This document shows positions 27,713 to 39,326 of a DNA stretch of 64,000 bases, in pieces. Within the stretch, counting starts at the first letter, position 1; each line of letters opens with the position of its first letter. A program made the position numbers and the translations under genes. The stretch comes from Anaeramoeba flamelloides (Eukaryota; Metamonada; Anaeramoebidae): the NCBI GenBank assembly GCA_027625915.1, contig JANTQA010000048.1, positions 1,426,001-1,490,000 on the forward strand, in the 5' to 3' direction. The notes below the pieces were generated by a model, which was given only the letters and a program-made list of their open reading frames with translations, was not told the origin of the DNA and searched no databases.

Positions 27713-30098
27713 TAATAATTTTTTTATTATATTTATTTTTTTTTCCTTTTTTTATATTTTAACCTTTCTTTCATTTTTTTTTTATTATTTTTTCTTTTTT
27801 GGAATATTATTATTAATGAAACAGAATGAAATGGTTTTCTGAATAATAAACATATTAATAATATGGAATATCATTCATAAACACCATTTCCAATTTTCCC
27901 AAAATTTAAATTTATTTATTTCAAAAATATCACTTCTTTGTATTTTAATTAGTCAAAATAAATTTAAATATTTTACATTTTTTCAATACAATAAATACAA
28001 AAAAACAATAAAGAATTTTAGATTTGAGACTCTTTAAAAAACATTTTATTACAAATTAAAAGTCAATAAAATAGTTATCACGCAGTTTCAAAATTTTTTT
28101 AACAGTTACAATTATTTAAGAATAGCTACACAATATTTTAAAAACAAAATTTGACAAATTATGAAAAAGTTAATTTTTTTTTGTTATCCCTACAACACTT
28201 TAAAACACTTAGTTATACTTCCAAAATTATAAAATTATTCTTTAGATCTTTTTATAAAAATCCAGAATTCTCATAGCAATGAACAATTATAAAATATATA
28301 ATAATATTTGAGATTATAATTTCAAATTTGTGATAAAGTTTAAAAAATTATGATAAAATTTTAAAATTCTGATATAGACTATTAAAAAATACAACAATAA
28401 TTAATAATATCTGGATATTGTTAAAAAACACAATATTCCATAAAATCTTTATAATTAATATAAAATCTCGATAAATGCCCAAATATCGTGATAAAAATTA
28501 AATTGTGAAATAATAATTGATAACTGTTAGGGTTAATTCAATAATTTTTAAAAAAAAAAGTTGGTTAATCAAAAAATAGATTATGTCGAAAAAAAAGTTC
28601 TTTTAAAAAAACAACAAAAAATATATTTGATTCAATCAAGGACCAGATAAAAGAGTTTTATTGTATTTTATTTTGATTTCGTTTACTTGTCGATCCTTTA
28701 GATCAACAAATATAATGAAAAATGGTAAAGAATATTTTATAAGTCAATTGCGGTGTTATAAATTGCGTTGAATAAAAAAGATTCTAAGCTAACCAACCGT
28801 TCTTGCATTCTTTAAAGAATGTGTTCTTGAGTTAAAACCTTTTAAATATTCTAGGAAAGCTGGGTGGGGTTGTATAACTGTTCAAAAGCTTTCTCAACAA
28901 ACTCATGTCACACTATCACCAATTATTAAGATTTTTTTTACATTTATTTTCTTCTTCTTCTTGTTTTTCTACTTCTCATCAATTTAATGGACAGAAAGCA
29001 CAACTAGAGTTTTGAGATTTTTTTTTTGATTGATCACCAAAAAGAAGGATAATTTCTCTTTCAACTATTTGGTTATTTAACTTGTGAACGTAATTACTCC
29101 CATTTAAAAAAAGGTACTTATTATATATTCAGATACATTTCTGAAATGTACTGTTATTAGTTTGATCATGCAATTCTCACAAGATTTTGTATCTTGTAAA
29201 AAAAAATGAAAAGGAAACGATTTTTTTCAAGTGCAAAAAATCCCGTGCCCATGATAAAAGTTTTATATCCTACCAAAACTTTCAGATACTTGAAAATACT
29301 TGGCAACCCTTACAAACACTTTCTAACATTTTTATAGGGGAAAAACGTTTTTAAATTCTTAAAGTGTCTTGTAAAATTCATAGTTTGTTTTATAAAGTTG
29401 AATTCAAAAAATAATTTTTCATTTTTTAGCACTAATATTTTATCGTGGTAATATGATCTTTGAGAATTTTTTGATTTTTCATTATAAAGTAGGACTAATC
29501 ACAATTTTTTCAGATTATCGGAATTTTATTGTTTATCACCTGATAATAAAAGTTATTCTCAAAACTTCTATTAACATGGAATATTTCTGATCCCCTTATA
29601 TTTTTGAAAATAGTAATCTATGTGGTTAAGGTATTGATTTGAATGATTCTGTTTTGCATAAACCGTGGTACTCCTAATTCTTAAAATGTCCCTTCTCACT
29701 TATCCTTAAAATTTAAGTTTCTTAGATTACATAAATTCTCCATAAATACCTATTATTTCCAATATAAAAAGATCAAAATTTACACACAGCTTTCAAAAAA
29801 AAACCAAGAATTAAAACCAATTTTCAAAGTCCCCAAATAAAAAAAGGTCAATTAAAAATTTTAGCTTATTTTAAGAATGAAAAATTTGAAATTTTCACTT
29901 GATTTTTAAATCTGTTTATTTGGAAAGCTGAATGATAATTTTGTTTCATTTATTTTGAAACAAATAGTACACATATTGTGGACATTCTTCCTGAGTTAAG
30001 AAAGAATCAAGACAAAATTAAATTTATCCAAAGATTCTATTTCAAATTTTTATTTAGTTGCCGTTCATTTTTTTCAATTTCTATTTTAATTTATTATA
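27713..30098. other. Gene-free AT-rich region between Rab2 and uS17
   Basis: No gene was found. Rab2's 3' end lies at the left and the uS17 promoter at the right. One slightly less AT-rich patch at 28855-28915 reads HEFVEKAFEQLYNPTQLS on the minus strand, but it is short, without clear splice borders, and unassigned. Confidence 0.5.
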
Positions 30099-30900
30099 AT
30101 GACAGAACAAAACCAAAGAGCATTCCAAAAACAAAAAGGTGTATTTGTCTCAGACAAAAGAAGAGTCCTTGGAAGATGGGTCAAAGGAAAATCAAGACTT
30201 GTCAAAAAAATAGGATTAGGTTTTAAAACACCAAAAGAAGCAATTGAAGGAACCTACATTGACAAAAAATGGTATGTTGTTTAATCTTCAGATCCAGCGA
30301 AACTAAAAATAAACAAACAACTTTTTGATTTTTAAATTCTTTTGTTTTCTTTTTTTTGAAAAACCAAAATTTGAAAAACAAACAATAAAAAAAAAAAAAA
30401 AAAAAAAAACAATGTACATTTATATCTTAAACACAAAACAGTCCATTTACAGGGAACGTAAGTATTCGTGGAAGAATTTTAAGAGGTGTTGTCATTAGTA
30501 CAAAAATGGAAAGAACCATCATCATCAGACGTGATTATCTTCACTATTTAAAAAAATATAATAGATTCGAAAAAAGACATAGAAATCTTCCAGCTCATTG
30601 CTCCCCATGTTTTAAACATGTTAAACCAGGTGATATTGTTACAATCGGTCAAACTAGGTAAAATTCTTTTTCTTTTTTTTTTTTATTTTTATTTTTTTTT
30701 TTGTTTGATTAATGTTTTTTTGCTTTTTGTTATTTTTTTTTTTTGTTTTTATTTTTTTGCTTTTTTTAAATTAATTTTTTTTCTTTTAATTCACAATTCA
30801 CAAAATTTATAGACCATTATCAAAAACTGTACACTTCAACGTAATTAAATGGGAACCACAACAAGGTGTTGATGCTGTCAAACAATTTAGACAATTTTAA
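30099..30900 (+). CDS. RPS11: 40S ribosomal protein uS17 (S11), 158 aa, three exons
   Basis: A structural protein of the small ribosomal subunit that binds 18S rRNA. Exons 30099-30271, 30442-30657 and 30813-30900; introns of 170 and 155 nt with GT-AG borders. The splice joins restore family motifs: [17 protein letters not shown] at the first and [18 protein letters not shown] at the second. Other conserved blocks are [20 protein letters not shown] and [20 protein letters not shown]. Total length equals that of human S11. The start ATG follows a pyrimidine-rich leader and gives [16 protein letters not shown], which aligns with the family's N-terminus. The last exon ends KQFRQF, matching the usual KQFQKF. 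Confidence 0.97.
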
Positions 30901-31971
30901 GGCAAGAAAAACAAAAACTCATAAAAGATCCATTTCTTAATTTTAACAATTGGATTCTCAAAACAACAAGAGACCTTGTCTCTCTATTTTAATTTTATAA
31001 GAACGCTATTTAATTCATTTCAAATAAAATGGAATGAAAAAGAAAAAAAAAACATTATCCCAAAAATTTATTTTCGATAATAAAAAATAATAGATATATA
31101 TAATCATGAATATTTTGCTTAGTGTTTATTTTTGTTGCCTTACCTTTAATTTTTGAGACACTTTTCCAAGGCACAACCACTGATGAAGGAACAATGGGTT
31201 TTTGTCTTTTCCAGTGTTTTTTTTTATTTTATTTTTTTAAAAAATTAATTTTTGAAAGATCTAATATTATTTTTCAGAATATAAAAATTATTTGTTTCTG
31301 ATTGAAAATACACTTTATTTTAAACTAAAAAAATTTAAATGGTCAACACTTGGATTCAATTTTTAATATAATAAAGATTGGATAAAAAGAAGGTAAAAAT
31401 CATTTTTATTTTGAAAAAAGTAGAACCCAAAGCATAAAGTTAGAATATTATTTGACCCATTTTTAACAGTTGTATCATTCTATTATAAACAGAATATGCT
31501 CATAAAAATTAAATTATTACTTTCTCGTAGAAATAGAACAACAAATACTGTTTACATGTTTGTTACTTATACATCAATAAAAGCCCCCCCGATAAATTCT
31601 TTTATGAATTAATTTTCATATTTTGATTTATTTTTTTAAATCAGAATAGAAAAGATGTTCTGAAAAAAAATAATCAATAAATAAGCATTTATAGCAATTT
31701 TTTTTTCCAAAATGATAAAAAAAATTTCAAGATCTGACAAAAACTTAAAAAAGGAGAACAATTTACAAACAAATTCTGATTTATACAAAAAAAAAAAAGG
31801 AAATCTTTTTTTAAAGTTTTCAAAAACATTTTTGAATAATATGCGAATTTATCAATTTTTTTTATTTTGTGATGGGATTTCTTTTTCTGATTTTCAAAAA
31901 TTAATCAAAAATTGAAACTCGATGAATAAAAAAAATCCATTCTAGAATTTAAAAGTTAGAGTTTACAGACA

Positions 31972-32009
<38 letters not shown>
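30901..32009. other. Gene-free stretch 3' of uS17
   Basis: AT-rich, with no credible gene. A 67-codon Lys-rich frame at 31712-31915 has composition like the surrounding DNA and is not called. It ends in a (TA)n tract (31977-32009) into which an M1 element has inserted. Confidence 0.55.
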
Positions 32010-32015
<6 letters not shown>

Positions 32016-32538
32016 ATTCCAAAAATTTGGACACACCCAAAATCAAAAATAGGCAAAAAAAAACCCAATTTATTGTATTTTCCCAAACCTAATATAAAAC
32101 CACATTTAAGTTACAAGGTATTAATGTTTTTATAAGTAATCATTTTCATCCAAATAAAAGAAAAAAATATAAAACTCAAAAATAAAAACCAGTGTGTCCA
32201 AAATAATGAAACGAGCGGAACAAAAAATGTATTGGTAAATTTGTTAAAATTTCACCAACAATTGTTGATCGATCAAAATGATAAGATACCATCTACCAAT
32301 TGTATTTGATTTTCCAATTTAACAAACTCAACACTAACCTTCTATCAACCATTGAAAAAAAATTTCGAGATCTAATGAAATAGATTACGTAACTGCAAAA
32401 AAGGAAATGAAAACAAAACAAAAAAGACAAAAAATGAAATTGTTTGTAAAATCAAAATTCTTTCCAATTTGAATTTAAAGTACAGTAATGATGTTCTTTC
32501 AACTGTTTAAACTGTGTCCAAATTTTTGGAATCTAGTT
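32010..32538. mobile_element. M1 MITE, Tc1/mariner-like termini, copy 1
   Basis: The termini CCAAAAATTTGGACACA and TGTGTCCAAATTTTTGG are inverted repeats, and TA borders both ends. The left TA is the last unit of a (TA)n tract. The interior matches 40387-40905 nearly throughout (for example AAACTCAACACTAACCTTCT). The insertion into TA and the termini fit a non-autonomous Tc1/mariner-type element. There is no transposase. Confidence 0.88.
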
Positions 32539-32813
32539 TATATTGAAATGGTTTGTTTTAAAAATTATTTTTTTTCCTTTACAGATTATATTTTGAAAAT
32601 CAGAAAAAATTAACATATTTTTTTAATTCCATATTTCATTTCTAACAAGTTATATTTTTGTTCTTTTTCCTTGTATTTTTTTTTCCAATATAAAAATAAT
32701 TTACCTTGTGAGTTAATGTAAAAAATTAAAATCTTTGTTTTTATAGAAAATATTTTTCAGAAGAATGTTGTTAAAATTTATTATCAGATAATTTTTCTTT
32801 AATAGTTAGAATC

Positions 32814-33392
32814 TATAAAGTATTTCCAAAAAAGTGGGTAATTTTTTTTAAATTTCATAAAAAATCATCATTGTTTGTAAATTTATTTGTTAATTGACAA
32901 TACCAATTCAGTCTAATATTAATACTGATTGAATCAACGACGATAGTATTTATTTCACAATATGATATTTTGAAATATTTCAAAAAAAAAAACTCACCTT
33001 TTTTGGTGCAAACAATGTAAGACCAATTTCAATGTAAAAACAGTATGTTGAAAATTTACAAATGTTTTTTAATAACCAAATAGATTTATAAATGTTTTAA
33101 ATGTGATTTGAAAAGTTTTTAGATTAAAAAAGTTATGATACCGATTTTTTCAATCAAAAAGAAAATAATAGACACCTATTTTCACCCCTAAAAAAATATC
33201 AGATAAAATTGAAATCAGAAATTTTAATAAATTTAATTTATGTAATACATTACTAAGAAACAAATTGAATTATTATCAAGAATCAATAAATCGTAGTTAA
33301 TAATTTTGAATATTTTAATAATTCTAGAAGATTGAGTCTAATGAATATATTTTACAATAACTTTGCCCCACTTTCTTTGAAATAGCTCATAT
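32814..33392. mobile_element. M4 MITE, copy 1
   Basis: Left terminus GTATTTCCAAAAAAGTGGGT, right terminus GCCCCACTTTCTTTGAAAT. Full-length homology to 45645-46232, including CACCTTTTTTGGTG and TTATGTAATACATTACTAAG. It lies 275 bp from an M1 copy and 130 bp from an M3 copy. Confidence 0.85.
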
Positions 33393-33522
33393 ACAATCTA
33401 TATTAAACTGATTAAAAATCCTAAAAATACAAAATAATTTCCCCCATTTCCAACTACTTGTACTATTTTTAATAGTATTGTTATCCTTGAAAAAGTTTTC
33501 CTATTTTTCTATTTTTTATTTA

Positions 33523-33846
33523 CAGTCCTGTGTCTTTTTAAGGCACAGGAAAAATCAAGAAATAAGGTACAAAAAATCACATTAAGGCACAAAATTTTGT
33601 CCACTTTAAGGCACAAAATTTTGATTTGAGGCACTTTCCCAATTTCAAGATATAATTTCATTGAATAATTATAGAGTTAGTTTGAGTGTTTTCTTCAATA
33701 TATATAGAATATTACATTATGAGTAATCTTGGAAATTTCCACAGAAAAATTATGCCTTATATTGACCACTTTGATTTTGTGCCTTAATGTGATTTTTTTT
33801 ACCTTATTTCTTGATTTTTCTTGTGCCTTAAAAGAGCACAGGACTG
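33523..33846. mobile_element. M3-related MITE (longer variant) with TA duplication
   Basis: The ends CAGTCCTGTGTCTTTTTAAG and CTTAAAAGAGCACAGGACTG are inverted and bordered by TA. It shares the AAGGCACAA motif with M3 but carries different arm interiors (AATCAAGAAATAAGGTACAA), so it is a sister subfamily. The perfect ends suggest it is young. Confidence 0.88.
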
Positions 33847-34550
33847 TATTCTTTTTATTTTATCTTATTAAAAAGAAAATGAGGTCAATTCAAACCCCTG
33901 AATTATTTATCAAAAAACAATTGTAACAGGTTTTTACAAAAAAAAATGAAATAATTGATGTTTGGTGAAAATTGTGGTTATACTTTTTTTTTTTTTTTTC
34001 AAGAATTTTCGATTATAAATTCAAACAAAAGTTTCAACTTCATCAATTGTTTTTTATCAGCTCAAAATACAACGTTAATTTGTGAAAATCAAAAAGTAAA
34101 ATATTTTTTTCTGTAGTAATATAACTATAAAAAAATTTTAAAAAGATCAAAAAATATTATTTTTTGTTATATGCTTGATACATAAAAAATATAAAAAAAA
34201 ATTTATTTTAAGGTGTAAGAATGAAAAAAAATATTTTTCTTGTACACTTTTATTAAATTTAGAAATTTAGAAATTTCTTTTTAAAATTGATTTTTTTAAT
34301 ATAATTAATTAATTATTTTTATTTTTACTTTTTTATAAAAATCTGGGCATGTATGGATCATTTGAAAAATATTCATATTATTTTTTATCATTGAAAATAT
34401 TTTTATTCGGGTTTTATATTTCTGTGAATTCTGGGGGGAACTATCACCAATTTCCTTCTTCTTATTTTTATTTTTATTTTTATTTTTATGTTTTTCATTT
34501 ATGAAATAAAAAAAAAACTAACTGCCTATATAAATCTTTAATTTATTTAG
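33847..34550. other. Gene-free AT-rich spacer
   Basis: Poly-T-rich DNA without coding signal, repeats or inverted termini. A short TATTTTTATTTT tandem lies at about 34465-34490. Confidence 0.6.
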
Positions 34551-35040
34551 AGCAATGAAAAAAATACCCGACATGAAAAAAATACCGTACAAGATTTTTA
34601 ATTGTGAATATTAGTAAAATTATTGTGTAATTTCGATTTATTTACAATCAAATTCCTTTTTTTTAGAATCGAACTTTTTCAAGTATAATCCCCCCACTTA
34701 TTAGAATGATGATTGAGGTAATCACACTTGTTCAAAACACCATTCAATCAATCAAAAAACAAGAAGAAAAATTATCATTTTCCAAACTCTAGTAAACCTC
34801 AATAAAACTCAATTGTTTTTCAAAAAAAGTTGATCAACATAGGCTATCAAACAATTACTCGAGTATTCTAGAGACACCTTACTTTGATGGACTTTAGGTA
34901 GGTTTATTACTAATCTCATAAAATAATTGGTTATTTATAATAAGTATTTCATTGAAATTAGACAAAAATTTTACTAATACTCAGAATAAAAAATCTTGTC
35001 AGGTATTTTTTTCATGTCCGGTATTTTTTTATCTACTATA
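34551..35040. mobile_element. M2 MITE, copy 3
   Basis: Left arm AATGAAAAAAATACCCGACA, right arm CATGTCCGGTATTTTTTTAT. The interior is nearly identical to the copy at 1726 over more than 400 bp, 33 kb away and in the same orientation. Confidence 0.88.
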
Positions 35041-35809
35041 TACAAAATTTATAATTATTTTTTTATTATAAAGTTTTTTTTTTTTTTAATTTTGAATTTT
35101 TTTTTTTATTACTTTCTAGAAATAAATAATAAAAATATTGTTTTTTTCATTTTATCATAATATTTAATTTATAAAAGTTCAATACCCATTCACAAAAATT
35201 TGAAACTGTTATGATAAAAAAATTGCATAATTTCAATACATGTAAAGAATTTAAATGCAGACATATATATATATATATATATGTGACTTAATTAAAAAAT
35301 TTTTTCTTTTTATTTATTTGCAAAAAGAGAAAATTATCCCTTTCCAGAGTATGGTTAGATTTATCACAATTGAAAAGAAAGAAATATAATCACAGATTTT
35401 TCTTTATTTTTCTGAACTCTCAAAAGGCCAGGAACTTAACTCCACTCTATGAAACTTGCATAATTCATTCTACCCTTCTAAGAATTATTTTTTAAGAACA
35501 TAATATGTTATTATCACTTTCAAATAATAATAAAAATAAAATGAATGAATTGTGATTTTTTAATAAAAATACAAGAAATAGATTAAAAAGTTTTATTATT
35601 TATAATAGAATTTAAAAATTAGGATTTTTTAATTATTTTTTATATAGTCTGGATAGAATCCTTTTTTTTTTTAATTAATAATGAGATTTTTAGAAGACAA
35701 ACAATTCTAGAACTCTTTACCAAAATTAATGAAAGAGGTTATATATATGAAGAAAATAAATAAAAAAATCTATCTATCTATCTATCTATCTATACATATA
35801 TAGTCAGTT
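35041..35809. other. Spacer with microsatellites and one ankyrin-like island
   Basis: A (TA)n tract lies at about 35264-35281 and an (ATCT)n tract at about 35768-35792. Between them, about 35330-35495 is open on the plus strand and contains NLTPLYETCIIHSTLLRIIF before a stop, which recalls an ankyrin repeat (TPL...A...HxxLLRxL). No start or splice context was established. Confidence 0.4.
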
Positions 35810-35998
35810 TCACTTTTAAGGCACAAACTTTCAACGAAATTTAAGGAACAATCAAAATCTCAAATTAAAGTACAAAATTTTGAATTTTATTTTTTACAAT
35901 TTATTTGTACTAGAATTTGAATTTTGTGCTTTAATTTGAGATTGTTTTTGTGCCTTAAATTTCGTTGAAAGTTTGTGCCTTAAAAGTGAAACTGACTG
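35810..35998. mobile_element. M3 MITE, well-preserved copy
   Basis: A palindrome of about 190 bp. The left arm has AAGGCACAAACTTTCAACGA and the right arm the reverse complement almost base for base, with TA at both borders. It is inserted next to the (ATCT)n/(TA)n microsatellite. The best reference copy of the family here. Confidence 0.9.
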
Positions 35999-36039
35999 TA
36001 TATGCAATGGGTAAATTTACGAATTAGACAATTGGGTTA

Positions 36040-36755
36040 TTATAAAGTCTTTTTCAAACAAAAGGGTACACCTCTCAAATCATTAATACTATTGAATTTG
36101 ATGTTAATAAAATAATTACTTAATTTATGATTGTCATTTGAATTATTCATTTTTTCATTTTTTGCTTTTTTATTTATGAATATTAAACAGTTGGAAAATG
36201 AAAAAAACAAGATTAGAAGAAACCAATTTGCAAATAATCTACCATCATAAAAAAGAAAACAGTTTAAGTTTGATTTCAAATGAGCTAGATATAGGAATTT
36301 AGAAAGGGCATTATTGAATGGATATCTGAAACAAAAAAAAAGAGAAAATAAAGAAAAAAAAATAATTCCAACAAAAGAACCAGATGAATCGTGTATTTAT
36401 TTTTAAAATGAGACTTTAAAGAACAAAAGTTCGACTTATAAAGAATTATCAATAACTTGTAAAAAACTTTTTCCCAATTCGACGTATTCAAAGGTTGTTA
36501 TTGGTTTGATAATTTTTTTTTCTTTATAATTTACAAAATGAGATTTCTCATTTCAAATAAAAGGGCACACCAATTTTTAAAATATTTAATTTTAATTTTT
36601 ATTATTTTGTTTTAATAAGTTTTAAATCTCCAGTTGAGTGTTTTTTTTTATGTTTTAAAGTGTTTTTTATATTTTGGAATGATACTACAATTAATTTGAT
36701 TCAATTATGAATAATCCTTGAAAATTACTGTGTCCTTTTATTTGAAAAAGAGTAT
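36040..36755. mobile_element. MITE-like element related to M6
   Basis: The termini CTTTTTCAAACAAAAGGGTA and TGTCCTTTTATTTGAAAAAG are inverted repeats. An internal copy of the same word (CAAATAAAAGGGCACACC) lies at about 36555. Two minus-strand open frames (36040-36279, 36285-36491) are within it and have no recognised homology. Confidence 0.55.
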
Positions 36756-36854
36756 ACTTTGATTTATTTTCACAAAACTTTGATTATTATCTTATTTTAT
36801 TTTATATTTTTATCTTCCCATTTAAGAACTTAAGAGTCAAGATATATTAATTCT

Positions 36855-37420
36855 ATTTCACTCAAATTGTCCCAACCAAAATGAAAAATTCACTTTTTTT
36901 TTTTAAGAATCAACGAAAATAAAGTTTGTTTGGAAATAAAAGAAATAATAACTTTGGGATTAGAGTTGATATTCATAATCGAAAAACCTTCCAAACTATA
37001 ATTTTCCAAAAAAAAAAAACACTATAAAACAATTTTTTAAACCCTTTCAATGAATGTCTTGATGTAAAATTTCTTAATTTCTTTCGAAAATTCAAATTTT
37101 TGACAATAAGATTTTTTAATAGTAAATGCTTGAATTTTCAAAAGAAATTACAAAGCATCAATTTTCTTAAAGTTAATTTGGAGTTTGAAACATTGTTTTT
37201 TCAGTGTTTTTTTTTTTAAAAAAAAAATAATAAAGATTATTAAAAAATAAAAAAAAAGCAGTAAAAACCATATAAAAAAAAATTTGTACTAAATTAGAAA
37301 AAATTGTTTCTGATCTACAAATTGAAATTTTATTTTGAGAATAATACTGGATAAAACTCATAAAATTTGTTCTATTTCTCCAATAAAAATGTGCACTCTT
37401 TGACTGAAAAAGAGTTTGTA
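36855..37420. mobile_element. M6 element, copy 1
   Basis: Homologous in the same orientation to 48477-49018. Shared words include AGAATCAACGAAAATAAAG (AGAATCAACCAAACGAAG in the other copy), AGATTTTTTAATNGTAAATG and a right end CTCTTTGACTGAAAAAGAGT. That end is also the terminus of M5. No clear left terminus was found. Confidence 0.75.
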
Positions 37421-37459
37421 TAGATATATTGCATTTTGTATTATGTTATAATTTTCTTT

Positions 37460-39294
37460 TTAGATCTTTTGAAATTGATTAAAGATTTCTAAAATTTTTT
37501 TATTTGAAATATCGTTGGTCGAGAATCTTTTAATTTTTTGATTCCATTTATTTTCAATTAAAAGATCCATTGATTTTTTAATCTTCAACTGGATATTATT
37601 ATTGGAAGATTCAATGTTTGATAAATTATTCAATAATAAAACAAATTCCCAAACCAACGATTGCAAATTGTCTATTGAATCAAAATTATTTAATATTTTT
37701 TTTTTGTAATTTAAAATAGCAATATCAAAACTATTTTGATTTTTAATTTTTTTTTCATTGTTGGGAGAATAATAATTAAGATTATTAGTATTGCTTAGAA
37801 TTGTTTCATCAAAGCTATTACTATTATTATTCAAAAAAAATTGATTTTGGGGCATTTTATTTAATAAATCTAAGAATTTTGATTCGATCATTGTTTTATT
37901 TGAAATTATATTTCCACATTGCTCGATTTTTTCAGATATTTCTGAATTAAATAGCCCGATTTTATACACCCCCCTAGATAAGCAAGTACATGCTATTTGT
38001 TTAAGTTCTTGAAAAATCTGAATTCTTTCTTGATTATTCTTATTGTTATCATGTAATTTATTTTGATAGGATTTGACTTGCAACACTTGAATCATTTTTT
38101 CAGCAAATTTTGAACTTGAACCAAAAAAAGAAGAAGAGTTGATGAATTTTGGATCATATTGTTCAAGAGTCTGAGACATTAATAATTCCCATAATATTAC
38201 CCCAAACGAATAAAGATTCGATGCTTCTGAGACTGTTATATTTAAAAATAATTTAGGGTCTTTATAATATTTGATTTCATTTTTTAAAAATATTTTATTT
38301 ATTTTAAGTTTACCAGAATTTGAAATTTGAATAGATTGAGAACTTAAACCCCGGTGTGTAATTTTTAATTCGTTATGCAAAATCGTTAAACCCGTTATGA
38401 TTTGGCGAGCCAAAAAAAAAATCAAAATTGGATCAATTATAATCGATTGTTCGTGGCACCAAATGATGAAATTTCTTAGATTTGGATATTTATAATAATC
38501 CGTTAAAAGATGTAATCGTTTATTGCCCTTTTGGGTTGGTATATAAATATATTTAATCATTGGTACAAAATAGTCTTTGATAGTTTCATCCAAATTATCC
38601 AAAAATAAAGGCATGATATGGCTATTAAAATATTTTGAAATACTAAAATCTGTATATTTAGTAAATAAATAGAATTTGTTTGTCATTTTTACAAGATAAG
38701 TTTTGCTTTCTTTTGTTTTTTCAATTTTATTTATAACTTCAATTTTTGAATTATAATCCAACCACGGCGTCAATAATGGAACTTCAATTAAATATTTTTT
38801 AACTTCTTCCTTTAGCATTTTGCTATTATGCCGATATATTGTTTTTAAACTTTTCATTTTTTTATAAATTAAATTAATCGCTGCATTTTCATTAAAAAAA
38901 AGAGTAAAATTTGATAACGAAATTGCCGGGTCATTAAGATAAAATAAAATAAATAATGGCAAATTTGAATATTTTATTGCTAGTTGAATTGGTGTTTCAT
39001 TCATTTGATTTTTTTGATTCAAATCAACACCTTTATTTATTAATAACTTTGCAATCCAATATTGGGAATGGAAAACACATGAATGAATTAATAAAGAATT
39101 CGATTGATCAAAAAGCTTTTCTACCGGAAAATCAGTTTCAAATAATTCCTTCACTTCATTTTTAAATTCATTACAAAGAATGATATCAAATAATTGCTAT
39201 GATTTTTAATTATTAAAGAATTTTAAAAATATTAATAAAATAAGAAATATTTGTTTTGAATTCCAATTTTGTGTTTTTGTGATTTTTATGATTC

Positions 39295-39326
<32 letters not shown>

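Noticed and set aside
29978-30226. 82-codon frame overlapping uS17 exon 1
   Set aside because: It starts with a non-ATG codon and runs in another frame over a definite ribosomal-protein exon.
31712-31915. 67-codon Lys/Asn/Phe-rich frame after uS17
   Set aside because: Composition equals the surrounding AT-rich DNA; no domain, splice or homology hint.
35768-35792. (ATCT)n tract as a CRISPR or array repeat
   Set aside because: A four-base microsatellite without spacers.
36040-36491. Two minus-strand frames of 79 and 68 codons
   Set aside because: Both lie within an inverted-repeat element, and one reads through its terminus; no transposase motif was seen.
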